Below, in pieces: positions 1 to 7,121 of a stretch of 64,000 nt of DNA. Below the pieces are notes generated by a model that saw only the letters and a program-made list of their open reading frames with translations, was not told the DNA's origin and did no database searches. The number at the start of each line of letters is the position of its first letter. Position 1 is the stretch's first letter. The stretch is taken from NCBI RefSeq assembly GCF_000721265.1, contig NZ_JOFZ01000006.1:434001-498000 (forward strand). Reading direction: 5' to 3'. The DNA is from Streptomyces sp. NRRL F-5126. GTDB taxonomy: Bacteria; Actinomycetota; Actinomycetes; Streptomycetales; Streptomycetaceae. Position numbers and translations under genes: made by a program.

Positions 1-53
1 TGACGCTCGACGTCGGGCTTGGAGAGGTGGAGGTGACCCGTGCTGCGTCATGA
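1..53 (+). CDS. C-terminal end of an upstream gene (partial)
   Basis: Only about 17 codons are inside the window, ending at TGA 51-53 with the residues LDVGLGEVEVTRAAS. The alternating hydrophobic beta-strand pattern resembles the C-terminal end of LiaF/PspC-type membrane proteins, but this is too short to assign. The next gene starts inside it at 40, so the two are probably translationally coupled. Confidence 0.4.
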   Translation, partial: TLDVGLGEVEVTRAAS

Positions 54-300
54 GGCGAGGCCGGGACGGCTGATCGCGGGGCTCGTCGCCATGGCGACGG
101 CGGTGCTCTACGCGGGCGACGCGGCGGGCGCGTGGCACACGGCGTGGTTCACGGCGCTGCCGCTGCTGTGCGGCGGGCTGCTGGTGGCCGCGGTCGTGGG
201 TGCGACGGTTCAGAGCGCGCGGCGGCGGCGCGCCCACAACGCGTCGAGCGAGAACACGGGCGCGCCGACGAGCACGAGCGGCAGCCAGGCCATCAGGTAG
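40..300 (+). CDS. small two-helix membrane protein, 86 aa
   Basis: The GTG start at 40 overlaps the end of the upstream gene by 14 bases. Residues about 9-27 and 35-56 form two hydrophobic helices separated by a short loop with two tryptophan/histidine positions, and an Arg-rich stretch follows at about 60-64. No catalytic motif is visible, so function is unknown. The last 91 bases overlap the end of the convergent DoxX gene, and the tail encoded there is polar and low in complexity. The hydrophobic N-terminal part is convincing; the C-terminal extension is less so. Confidence 0.55.
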   Translation: MLRHEARPGRLIAGLVAMATAVLYAGDAAGAWHTAWFTALPLLCGGLLVAAVVGATVQSARRRRAHNASSENTGAPTSTSGSQAIR

Positions 301-735
301 GCGAGGTCGTTGCCGTAGTAGTACGGGGTGGACTGCCAGCTCACGGTCAGCCAGAGGCTGAGCGAGATCAGGGCGCCGCCGGCCGCCGCGACGCGGCCGA
401 GGACGCCGAGCAGGGTGCCGATGCCGACGGCCAGCTCGCCGAACGCGATGGCGTAGCCGAACCCGGCGGGGCTCTTGAGCGCGAGGTCGACGAGCGCGGG
501 GATCGCGGCGCTGTCGTGCACGCCCCGCATCATGTCCCCGACCGAGCCGGCCCCGCTGGAGGCGAAGAACCCGCTGGTGGTGAGCTTGTCGATGCCCGCG
601 TAGAGGAAGGTGATCCCGAGGAAGACCCGGAGCGGGAGCAGCGCGTACACCGGGGGTATCCCCCGCAGCCCGCGAGCGCGGCGCTCCCCGCCGCCGACCC
701 GTCCCAAACTGTCCGTACGAAAGCCCTGTGCCATC
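210..735 (-). CDS. DoxX family membrane protein
   Basis: The protein (about 174 aa from the ATG at 735) has four predicted membrane helices and the family features LRVFLGITFLYAGIDKL near the N-terminus and an AIAFGELAVGIGTLLG helix in the middle. DoxX-type proteins are small membrane proteins, some linked to thiosulfate or quinone redox chemistry; the substrate here is unknown. A longer reading frame reaches 824, but the extra residues are not hydrophobic and ATG 735 fits the family better. It converges with, and overlaps, the small membrane gene at 40-300. Confidence 0.75.
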
Positions 736-913
736 GTGGCCCGCCTTCCTGTCCGCACCGGTGCCGCGAGGCCGGTCCCGCCCGCGAGCTTCCATAGTGC
801 ATACGCGTGCGAGGGCCCGAGCACTCACCCCCCAGGGCGGCGAACCACGGATACGGCCGGATTCTCAGCCGACTCTCAGGAAAGCCCGGCGGCGCAGGCG
901 CCGCTGCGCGGGG

Positions 914-2185
914 CTACTCGCAGACCTGGATCATGACCTCGTTCGTCTCGACGCCGCCCGCCGTGACGACTCGCACGCCGACCGGGCCCGGCTCCACCTC
1001 GGCCGGTACCGGGACGGTCAGCAGGGCGTCCGACGGGTTCGCGAACCCGCCGGGTACCGGCACCAGCGGCACGTGGACGTGGACAGCGCCGATCCGGACG
1101 ACCATGCGCGCGAGGCGGTCGGGGGTGGCGGCGCCCGGCGGCACGAAGCCCGAGCCGCGGATCTCGATGTCGTCGCCGGTCCTGATCGGCGCGTCGAGGT
1201 CGCCGGCCTCGCGGGCGCGGACGACCGACATCACCACGGGGCGGCCGCCCTCGGCGAACTTGCCCGCGAGGTAGGTGGCGGCGGACACCGCGAGCAGCAG
1301 GGCGGCCGCCCAGGGCAGGTCGGGCAGCTGGTCGGGGCGGCGTGCGAGGCGTACGGCGCACAGGACGACGGTGGCCGCGCCGACGAAGACGTAGCTCACG
1401 TCGGTGAGGCTGCCGCGCCGGTCGTCGTCGCACAGCAGGTCGGACAGGCGCGGCCGGTCGGCGCGCACCTTCTGCACGTGCCGGGTGGCGACGCGCGCGG
1501 CCACGATCACGCGGACGGCCACGGCGACCGCGCACACCACGGCGAGCGCCGTCAACAGCCCGCCGCCGTCGGCGAGTCGCAGGCCGGAGAGGATCTGGGC
1601 CCGGTCGGCGTGGTGGGAGGCGCCCGCGAGCCGGAGCGCCAGCACGAGCACCGAGAACACGGCGAGCAGCAGCCATGCGGAGGCGACCGTGCGCGAGGTG
1701 GAGAGGCGGTTGTCGTCGCCGATGAGCGGCGCGAGCAGGCCGCCGCGGCCGCGGTGCAGGGTGGCGGCCGCGGTGAGCAGCGCGCCGACGAGTACGCCCG
1801 CGATCAGCCCGGCCGTGCGGGCCGCGGTCCATCCCGCGCCGACCGCGGTGAGCGCCTGGACGAGTACGAGCACGACCACGCCGCCCCACACGGCGAACAG
1901 GGTCCACCGCCACACGGCGGACAGCCACGCCTCGCCGGCCTCGCGTCCGCGTTCGGCGACCGTACGGGCGGACTGCGTCAGCTCGTCCGACACCCACTGC
2001 CGCGAGGCGCTCGCGGAGTACTCGACGGCGGCGGGCAAGCCCTGGCCCGCGGCCAGTTCGTCGCGCTTGGCGAGGAACGCGGCGACGGCCCTCCGGTGTC
2101 CCTCACGCGCCCCGTGCGGGCAGTCGCCGCAGGTGCACCCGCCCTCGTGCGCCTCCGCACGCCCCGCAGCCTGCTGCACCGCCAC
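914..2185 (-). CDS. multi-pass membrane protein with C-terminal IPT/TIG-like domain
   Basis: From GTG 2185 (GGGAGAGG upstream) the protein is 423 aa. It starts with a Cys/His cluster (CTCGDCPH) that could bind a metal. Roughly six hydrophobic segments fill the middle, interrupted by a soluble loop containing SDLLCDDDRRGSL. The last 110 residues are beta-rich and end with a VGVRVVTAGGVETNEVMIQV pattern like IPT/TIG immunoglobulin folds. The frame is open to 2395, so a longer N-terminus is possible. No enzyme motif is seen and the function is unknown; it may be a membrane sensor or scaffold. Its end is about 180 bases from the DoxX start, same strand. Confidence 0.6.
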   Translation of the reverse strand: MAVQQAAGRAEAHEGGCTCGDCPHGAREGHRRAVAAFLAKRDELAAGQGLPAAVEYSASASRQWVSDELTQSARTVAERGREAGEAWLSAVWRWTLFAVWGGVVVLVLVQALTAVGAGWTAARTAGLIAGVLVGALLTAAATLHRGRGGLLAPLIGDDNRLSTSRTVASAWLLLAVFSVLVLALRLAGASHHADRAQILSGLRLADGGGLLTALAVVCAVAVAVRVIVAARVATRHVQKVRADRPRLSDLLCDDDRRGSLTDVSYVFVGAATVVLCAVRLARRPDQLPDLPWAAALLLAVSAATYLAGKFAEGGRPVVMSVVRAREAGDLDAPIRTGDDIEIRGSGFVPPGAATPDRLARMVVRIGAVHVHVPLVPVPGGFANPSDALLTVPVPAEVEPGPVGVRVVTAGGVETNEVMIQVCE

Positions 2186-2445
2186 GCCGAACGCCACCTC
2201 TCCCGCGGGGCCACTCTCCGGGCCCCGCCGCGCAACTCCGTTGGTATGACTGCGAATTCTGCCGCACCTACCGGGCGGTACCCGCCAACGGACGGCTGCG
2301 CATGGTGACGACATCGTCACGATCGGCCGCTGGACACGGGAAGACGGGGGAAACGGCCGGTCAGGATCACGCACCGGCCGACGGGCAGGGCACACGTCGC
2401 GTCAACGGCGTGACAGCCGGGTCACCCGAGCGAGAGCTTCCCGCG

Positions 2446-4044
2446 TCACTCCCACTCGATCGTGCCGGGCGGCTTGCTCGTCACGTCGACGACCACCCGG
2501 TTGACCTCCGCCACCTCGTTGGTGATGCGCGTGGAGATCTTCGCGAGCACGTCGTACGGCAGCCTGGACCAGTCGGCCGTCATCGCGTCCTCCGACGACA
2601 CCGGGCGCAGCACGATCGGGTGGCCGTACGTGCGGCCGTCGCCCTGGACGCCGACCGAGCGCACGTCCGCGAGCAGCACGACGGGGCACTGCCAGATCTC
2701 GCGGTCGAGCCCGGCGGCCGTCAGCTCCTCGCGGGCGATCGCGTCCGCCTCGCGCAGCAGGTCGAGACGCGCGCGCGTGACCTCGCCGACGATCCGGATG
2801 CCGAGCCCGGGGCCGGGGAACGGCTGGCGCTGGACGATCTCGTCCGGCAGGCCGAGTTCCTGGCCGACCATCCGCACCTCGTCCTTGAACAGCTTGCGCA
2901 AGGGCTCGATCAGCTCGAACTCGATGTCGTCGGGCAGGCCGCCCACGTTGTGGTGGGACTTGATGTTCGCGGCGCCCGTGCCGCCGCCGGACTCGACGAC
3001 GTCGGGGTAGAGCGTGCCCTGGACGAGGAAGGCGACGTCCTCGCCCTCGGCGCCCGCCTCCGCGACGATCTCGGCCTGCGCCTGCTCGAAGACGCGGATG
3101 AACTCGCGGCCGATGATCTTCCGCTTCTGCTCCGGGTCGGAGATCCCGGCGAGCGCGCCGAGGAACCGCTCGGACGCGTCGACCACCTTGAGCTGCACGC
3201 CCGTCGCCGCGACGAAGTCCTTCTCGACCTGCTCGGTCTCGCCCTTGCGCATCAGGCCGTGGTCCACGTACACGCAGGTCAGCTGCGTGCCGATGGCCTT
3301 CTGCACGAGCGCGGCCGCGACCGCGGAGTCCACGCCGCCCGACAGCCCGCAGATGGCGCGCTTGGAGCCGACCTGGGCGCGGATCAGCGCGACCTGCTCG
3401 TCCACGACGTTCGACGTGGTCCAGGTGGGCTCGATGCCGGCGCCGCGGTAGAGGAAGTGCTCAAGCACCTGCTGCCCGTAGGTCGAGTGCATGACCTCGG
3501 GGTGGTGCTGGACGCCGTAGAGCTTCTTCTCGTCGTTCTCGAACGCGGCGACCGGCACCACGTCCGTGGACGCCGTGACGGTGAAGCCGGCGGGCGCGGC
3601 CGAGCACGTGTCGCCGTGGGACATCCACACGGACTGCTCGTCCGGCGTGCCCTCGAAGAGCGTGGATCCCGGCTTGGACACGTGCAGGGGGGTGCCGCCG
3701 TACTCACGCGCGCCGGTGGCCTCGACCGTGCCGCCGAGTGCCGTCGCCATCAACTGGAAGCCGTAGCACATGCCGAAGACCGGCACACCCGCCTCGAACA
3801 GCGCCTTGTCCAGGCGCGGCGCGCCCTGCGCGTACACGGACGACGGGCCGCCGGAGAGGATGACCGCCCTCGGCTTCTTCGCCAGCATCTCGGCCACCGG
3901 CATCGTCGACGGCACGATCTCGCTGTAGACCCGGGCCTCGCGGACGCGGCGGGCGATGAGCTGGGCGTACTGCGCCCCGAAGTCCACGACCAGGACCGTG
4001 TCCTCGTGGATGTTGTCGGCGGCGGTGGGTGGTGCTGCTGGCAC
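2446..4044 (-). CDS. guaA: GMP synthase (glutamine-hydrolysing)
   Basis: Converts XMP to GMP using glutamine and ATP, the last step of guanine nucleotide synthesis. The 532-residue protein has the whole family layout. A class I glutamine amidotransferase domain carries Cys93 in GMCYGFQ with His181 and Glu183 in QHHPEV. An ATP pyrophosphatase domain has the P-loop SGGVDS at 235-240. The dimerisation domain ends in the family-typical KPPGTIEWE. The ATG at 4044 gives the expected length. The guaB and guaB3-type genes lie 16-18 kb away in the same orientation, separated by kinase and redox genes, so this is not one operon. Confidence 0.97.
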   Translation of the reverse strand: MPAAPPTAADNIHEDTVLVVDFGAQYAQLIARRVREARVYSEIVPSTMPVAEMLAKKPRAVILSGGPSSVYAQGAPRLDKALFEAGVPVFGMCYGFQLMATALGGTVEATGAREYGGTPLHVSKPGSTLFEGTPDEQSVWMSHGDTCSAAPAGFTVTASTDVVPVAAFENDEKKLYGVQHHPEVMHSTYGQQVLEHFLYRGAGIEPTWTTSNVVDEQVALIRAQVGSKRAICGLSGGVDSAVAAALVQKAIGTQLTCVYVDHGLMRKGETEQVEKDFVAATGVQLKVVDASERFLGALAGISDPEQKRKIIGREFIRVFEQAQAEIVAEAGAEGEDVAFLVQGTLYPDVVESGGGTGAANIKSHHNVGGLPDDIEFELIEPLRKLFKDEVRMVGQELGLPDEIVQRQPFPGPGLGIRIVGEVTRARLDLLREADAIAREELTAAGLDREIWQCPVVLLADVRSVGVQGDGRTYGHPIVLRPVSSEDAMTADWSRLPYDVLAKISTRITNEVAEVNRVVVDVTSKPPGTIEWE

Positions 4045-4186
4045 GGGGCGGCCTTCCGGCGGTATGGCGGGGTGGTCGGTCGGTACCCCCGATTCTACCG
4101 GCGCGCGGCGGCGGGCCGTCCGTCCCGCCGGCCCCCGGCCCTCCGCCCCGCCGACCGTCCGGGCGTCTCATCATCCGGGCGCGTTG

Positions 4187-4216
4187 TTGGCCCTCGGCGC
4201 CCGAGGGGGCCATACT
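4187..4216 (+). promoter_or_regulatory. promoter of the chorismate mutase leader
   Basis: TTGGCC (4187-4192) and CATACT (4211-4216) are separated by 18 bases. The -10 ends 6 bases before the ATG at 4223, which predicts a leaderless transcript beginning at or next to the start codon. Confidence 0.5.
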
Positions 4217-4222
4217 GCTGCC

Positions 4223-4300
4223 ATGCGCGAGCACTCGACCTTCGTCTTTACCTATGGCACCGGCCAGTCCGGGTGCCAGGGGTCGTGCTGCTTGCGCTGA
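4223..4300 (+). CDS. 25-residue leader peptide with clustered Phe/Tyr codons
   Basis: An ATG-initiated frame of 25 codons ends at TGA 4298-4300. Codons 7-11 read Phe-Val-Phe-Thr-Tyr (TTC GTC TTT ACC TAT, 4241-4255). TTT and TAT are rare in this 70%+ GC genome. The remaining part contains GCQGSCC. It lies between a leaderless-type promoter and a strong hairpin, and the next gene is chorismate mutase, the entry enzyme to phenylalanine and tyrosine. I infer a regulatory leader peptide rather than a functional protein. The cysteines near the end leave open a different role. Confidence 0.6.
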   Translation: MREHSTFVFTYGTGQSGCQGSCCLR

Positions 4301-4347
4301 CAAGCGACTTCCGAAAGCGCCCCGGACCGGCAAGGTCCGGGGCGCTT
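4256..4347 (+). promoter_or_regulatory. predicted transcription attenuator before chorismate mutase
   Basis: Four segments can pair in two exclusive ways. Segment 1 (4256-4263, GGCACCGG) pairs with segment 2 (4269-4277, CCGGGTGCC, one bulged base). Segments 3 and 4 form the terminator at 4315-4347. In the alternative state, 4263-4273 pairs with 4321-4331 (10 of 11 positions, one A-C mismatch), which breaks the terminator. The Phe/Tyr codons end exactly where segment 1 begins, so a stalled ribosome would cover segment 1 and favour the antiterminator. This is read from the sequence; no folding was computed. Confidence 0.6.
4315..4347 (+). terminator. 14-bp hairpin, attenuator terminator
   Basis: AAGCGCCCCGGACC (4315-4328) pairs perfectly with GGTCCGGGGCGCTT (4334-4347) around a GGCAA loop. 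The downstream base run is C/T-rich rather than a true T run, as is usual for Streptomyces terminators. It sits 58 bases before the chorismate mutase start. Confidence 0.75.
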
Positions 4348-4405
4348 CCGCATTCCGGCCCGTACCCGCCTCCGGGGCACCCCGCCCACCCGAGGAGCAC
4401 CCGCC

Positions 4406-4753
4406 ATGACCGCCTCCAGTACCCCTGCCACCCCTGGCGCACCTGCCGCCCCTGCCGCCCAGGCCGCACCTGTGGCCGCGAGCAATGCCACCGGCGCGCA
4501 CAGCCACGAGGCCACCTCCGTGATCGAGGGGGCACGCGGACGCATCGACAGCCTGGACGACCGCATCATCGGCCTCATCCAGGAGCGGATGGCGGTGTCG
4601 GCCGCCATCCAGCAGGCGCGCATGTCGTCGGGCGGCCGCCGCGTCAACATCGCGCGCGAGAACGAGATCCTGGCCCGCTACAGCACGGCCCTCGGCAAGC
4701 CCGGCGCGCCCCTGGCGCTCACGCTCCTCGAACTGTCCCGGGGCCGTATCTGA
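4406..4753 (+). CDS. chorismate mutase (AroQ type)
   Basis: Rearranges chorismate to prephenate, the branch point to phenylalanine and tyrosine. Residues about 38-112 match the all-helical AroQ fold: the opening helix has the family pattern IDSLDDRIIGLIQERMAV and later residues include RVNIARENEIL. The first 35 residues are an Ala/Pro-rich tail. The length (115 aa) fits the monofunctional actinobacterial form. ATG 4406 has GAGGAG 9 bases upstream. Expression is probably governed by the attenuator just before it. Confidence 0.88.
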   Translation: MTASSTPATPGAPAAPAAQAAPVAASNATGAHSHEATSVIEGARGRIDSLDDRIIGLIQERMAVSAAIQQARMSSGGRRVNIARENEILARYSTALGKPGAPLALTLLELSRGRI

Positions 4754-5070
4754 GTTCGAGCAAGGCGTGTGCGCACCACTCACCCGTACGGCGCGTGACC
4801 GGGCCTCCCGCGCCCTCGTTGGTCCATGCGTCCGTGCCGGCCAGGTACGGCACCCGGCAGTAACCAGCCGCACCCACGCGTGGCTCTGCCGGGGCGTGTG
4901 GCGTGCCTGCGGTACGCCGTGGGACCGCGCCCCGGTGCCGGTGACCGGACAGCAGGGGACAGCAGCCCGGTCACTCAGGTCGACCGGTCCCGGGGACGCC
5001 CGGGCCCGGTCGCACCCGCATCCCCCGCGCCCCTCCTCCCTCTCTTCCGCACTCGCGTGCACAGCCGCCC
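4754..5070. other. non-coding stretch after chorismate mutase
   Basis: About 320 bases with no convincing gene. Short frames on both strands lack a ribosome-binding site or recognisable protein character. Confidence 0.5.
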
Positions 5071-5107
5071 CACAGGAACGTGACGCAGTTCACATGCTGT
5101 TCCTGTG
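5071..5107. repeat. 9-bp perfect inverted repeat with inner half-palindrome
   Basis: CACAGGAAC (5071-5079) is exactly complementary to GTTCCTGTG (5099-5107). The 19-base centre contains GTGACGCAGTTCAC, itself a near-palindrome. It may be an operator or an RNA hairpin. It ends 6 bases before the mini-ORF at 5114. Confidence 0.5.
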
Positions 5108-5113
5108 AGTTCG

Positions 5114-5155
5114 ATGGCAACCATCTACGCGTGTCGCGGGTCTTGCATGCGTTGA
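5114..5155 (+). CDS. possible 13-residue Cys-containing mini-ORF
   Basis: ATG 5114 to TGA 5155 encodes MATIYACRGSCMR. It follows the inverted repeat at 5071 and is followed by a hairpin terminator, with no gene downstream on this strand. The GSC-containing C-terminus echoes the end of the chorismate mutase leader peptide. No clear ribosome-binding site is seen, so this is tentative. Confidence 0.25.
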   Translation: MATIYACRGSCMR

Positions 5156-5164
5156 CCCGGCAAC

Positions 5165-5198
5165 GGGACGCTGCACTCGGAGGGGGGTGCAGCGTCCC
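5165..5198. terminator. hairpin between convergent transcripts
   Basis: GGGACGCTGCAC (5165-5176) pairs with GTGCAGCGTCCC (5187-5198). It lies 29 bases beyond the end of the leftward GMC oxidoreductase gene and can also stop rightward transcription. Confidence 0.75.
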
Positions 5199-5226
5199 TT
5201 GCGGTGGTCTCTCTCGGCGGCGGGTC

Positions 5227-7104
5227 TCACGCCTTCTTTCGCGCCGGCACCTTCGGTACCTCCACGAACGGCAGCCGCAGCGCCCCGAACGCGCCGGCCG
5301 GCACCGCCGGCTTCTGCGGCTCCACCGCTCCCAGCCGCACGTACGCCGCGCCCTGCGCGGGACGCGTGTCCTCGTCGCCGTTGTTCGGCCACAGCGACAT
5401 CGCGCGCTCGGCCTGCGCCGTGATCGTCAGCGCCGGGTTGACCCCGAGGTTCGCGGAGACGGCCGAGCCGTCCACCACCGAGATCCCCGGATGCCCGTAC
5501 AGGCGGTGGTAGGGGTCGATGACGCCCTCGTCCGCCGACGCGCCGATCGGGCAGCCGCCGAGGAAGTGCGCGGTCAGCGGCGTGCCCATCAGCTCGCCGA
5601 CGTTGCTGCCGGGGAAGCCGCCTATCTCCTCGGCGATGAGGGACGCGGCGCGCGACGCCTCCGGGATCTGCTTCGGGTTCGGCTCACCGCGCCCCTGGCG
5701 CGCGGTCAGCAGGCCCTTTCCCGGTCCGCTCGGCTTGAGGTAGGTGGTCAGGGAGTTGTCCAGCGACTGCATGACGAGGCCGATGATCGTCCTCTCCGAC
5801 CAGTGCCGGTTCGACAGCGACCGCGCCACAAGCGCGGGGTGGCGCAGCGCGCTGCCGAGCCAGGCGCGCACGCGGTGGTCGCTGTGCGGCACCTGGAGGA
5901 TCGACAGCGCGCCCATGGCGTTGGACCCCTTGCCGTAGCGCACCGGCTCGACGTGCGTGTGGCGGTCCGGATACATGGACGACGTGATCGCCACGCCCTG
6001 TGTGAAGTCGGCGCGTTCGGCGCCGTGGCGCTCGCGGTAGCGGCGGTCGTCGGTCTGCGCGCCGACCAGCGCCTCGGAGTTCGTGCGGGTGAGCTCGCCG
6101 AGCCGGGGCGAGAGGCGCGGCAGCAGCGACCTGTCGCGCATCGTGTGCAGCAGGGTCTGGGTGCCGTACGTGCCCGCCGCGATCACCACGTACCTGGCCC
6201 TGAGCGTCCGGTACGCGCCCCGCTTGCGGCGGGTCCCCGTCGGCACGGTGACGACGCGGTGGCCGCCGTTCTCGGCCTCCGTCACGGCGGCGACGGTCGT
6301 CATGGGGTGGATGACCGCGCCGGCGCGCTCCGCCAGGTAGAGGTAGTTCTCGGTGACCATGTTCTTGGCGCCGTGGCGGCAGCCGGTCATGCACTCGCCG
6401 CACTCGGTGCAGGCGGCGCGTTCCGGGCCCGCGCCGCCGAAGTAGGGGTCGGCGACCGGCGTTCCGGGCGCGACAGCCGCCGCGGCTTCGGGCTGCTCGG
6501 CGCCGGTGCCGGTGCCCTCATCCGGGCCCGCGTCCCTGCCGTCGCCGAAGAAGACGCCCACCGGCGCGAGGGTGAACGTGTCGCCGACCCCCATCGCCTC
6601 GGCCGCCGCCTTCAGGTGCACGTCGGACGGCGTCATCGTCGGGTTGGTGCGCACGCCGAGCATCCTGCGCGCCTGGTCGTAGTAGGGCGCGAGCTCCTCG
6701 CGCCAGTCGGTGATCGACGCCCACTGCGGGTCGGCGAAGAACGCGGCCGGCGGCACGTACAGCGTGTTGGCGTAGTTGAGTGAACCGCCGCCGACGCCCG
6801 CGCCCGCGAGGACCATCACGTTGCCCAGCAGGTGCACGCGCTGGATGCCGTAGAGGCCGAGCGCGGGCGCCCACAGGTAGTTCTTCACGTCCCAGGAGTT
6901 CCTGGGCAGCGTGTCGCGGGTGAAGCGGCGCCCGGCCTCGACGACGCCGACCCGGTAGCCCTTCTCCGTCAGCCGCAGCGCGGCCACCGCGCCGCCGAAC
7001 CCGGAACCGACCACGACGACGTCGTAGTCGAACGGGTCGGTGCCGCTGCCTGCCTTCCGGTCGTCCCTCTCGTCGTCCTCGTGGTCGTGCCGGTCCGTGG
7101 GCAA
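5227..7104 (-). CDS. GMC family FAD-dependent oxidoreductase (cholesterol-oxidase-like)
   Basis: A 625-residue flavoprotein. The FAD-binding GSGFGG lies at residues 33-38, and a second nucleotide-contact stretch GAGVGGGSLNYA lies near 101-112. The C-terminal family motif contains VVDGSAVSANLGVNPALTI. Residues 232-242 hold a CxxCxxCxxxC pattern (CTECGECMTGC) like a 4Fe-4S ligand set. Substrate is probably an alcohol or sterol, not determinable here. The TTG start at 7104 has GGGAGG 8 bases upstream and follows the aldehyde dehydrogenase stop by 17 bases, so the two are likely one operon, alcohol to aldehyde to acid. Confidence 0.85.
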   Translation of the reverse strand: MPTDRHDHEDDERDDRKAGSGTDPFDYDVVVVGSGFGGAVAALRLTEKGYRVGVVEAGRRFTRDTLPRNSWDVKNYLWAPALGLYGIQRVHLLGNVMVLAGAGVGGGSLNYANTLYVPPAAFFADPQWASITDWREELAPYYDQARRMLGVRTNPTMTPSDVHLKAAAEAMGVGDTFTLAPVGVFFGDGRDAGPDEGTGTGAEQPEAAAAVAPGTPVADPYFGGAGPERAACTECGECMTGCRHGAKNMVTENYLYLAERAGAVIHPMTTVAAVTEAENGGHRVVTVPTGTRRKRGAYRTLRARYVVIAAGTYGTQTLLHTMRDRSLLPRLSPRLGELTRTNSEALVGAQTDDRRYRERHGAERADFTQGVAITSSMYPDRHTHVEPVRYGKGSNAMGALSILQVPHSDHRVRAWLGSALRHPALVARSLSNRHWSERTIIGLVMQSLDNSLTTYLKPSGPGKGLLTARQGRGEPNPKQIPEASRAASLIAEEIGGFPGSNVGELMGTPLTAHFLGGCPIGASADEGVIDPYHRLYGHPGISVVDGSAVSANLGVNPALTITAQAERAMSLWPNNGDEDTRPAQGAAYVRLGAVEPQKPAVPAGAFGALRLPFVEVPKVPARKKA

Positions 7105-7121
7105 ACCGTCAGCCTCCCTGG

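Noticed and set aside
728..2308. 526-codon open frame opposite the membrane protein gene
   Set aside because: Composition is Arg/Gly/Ala/His/Asp repeats without hydrophobic core or motif; it is the antisense shadow of a high-GC gene.
4256..4277. leader region considered as a riboswitch
   Set aside because: No conserved aptamer pattern recognised; peptide-coding frame with Phe/Tyr codons and classical alternative hairpins explains it better.
4780..4974. 64-codon minus-strand frame after chorismate mutase
   Set aside because: No ribosome-binding site, Arg/Gly/Pro-rich composition, no recognisable character.
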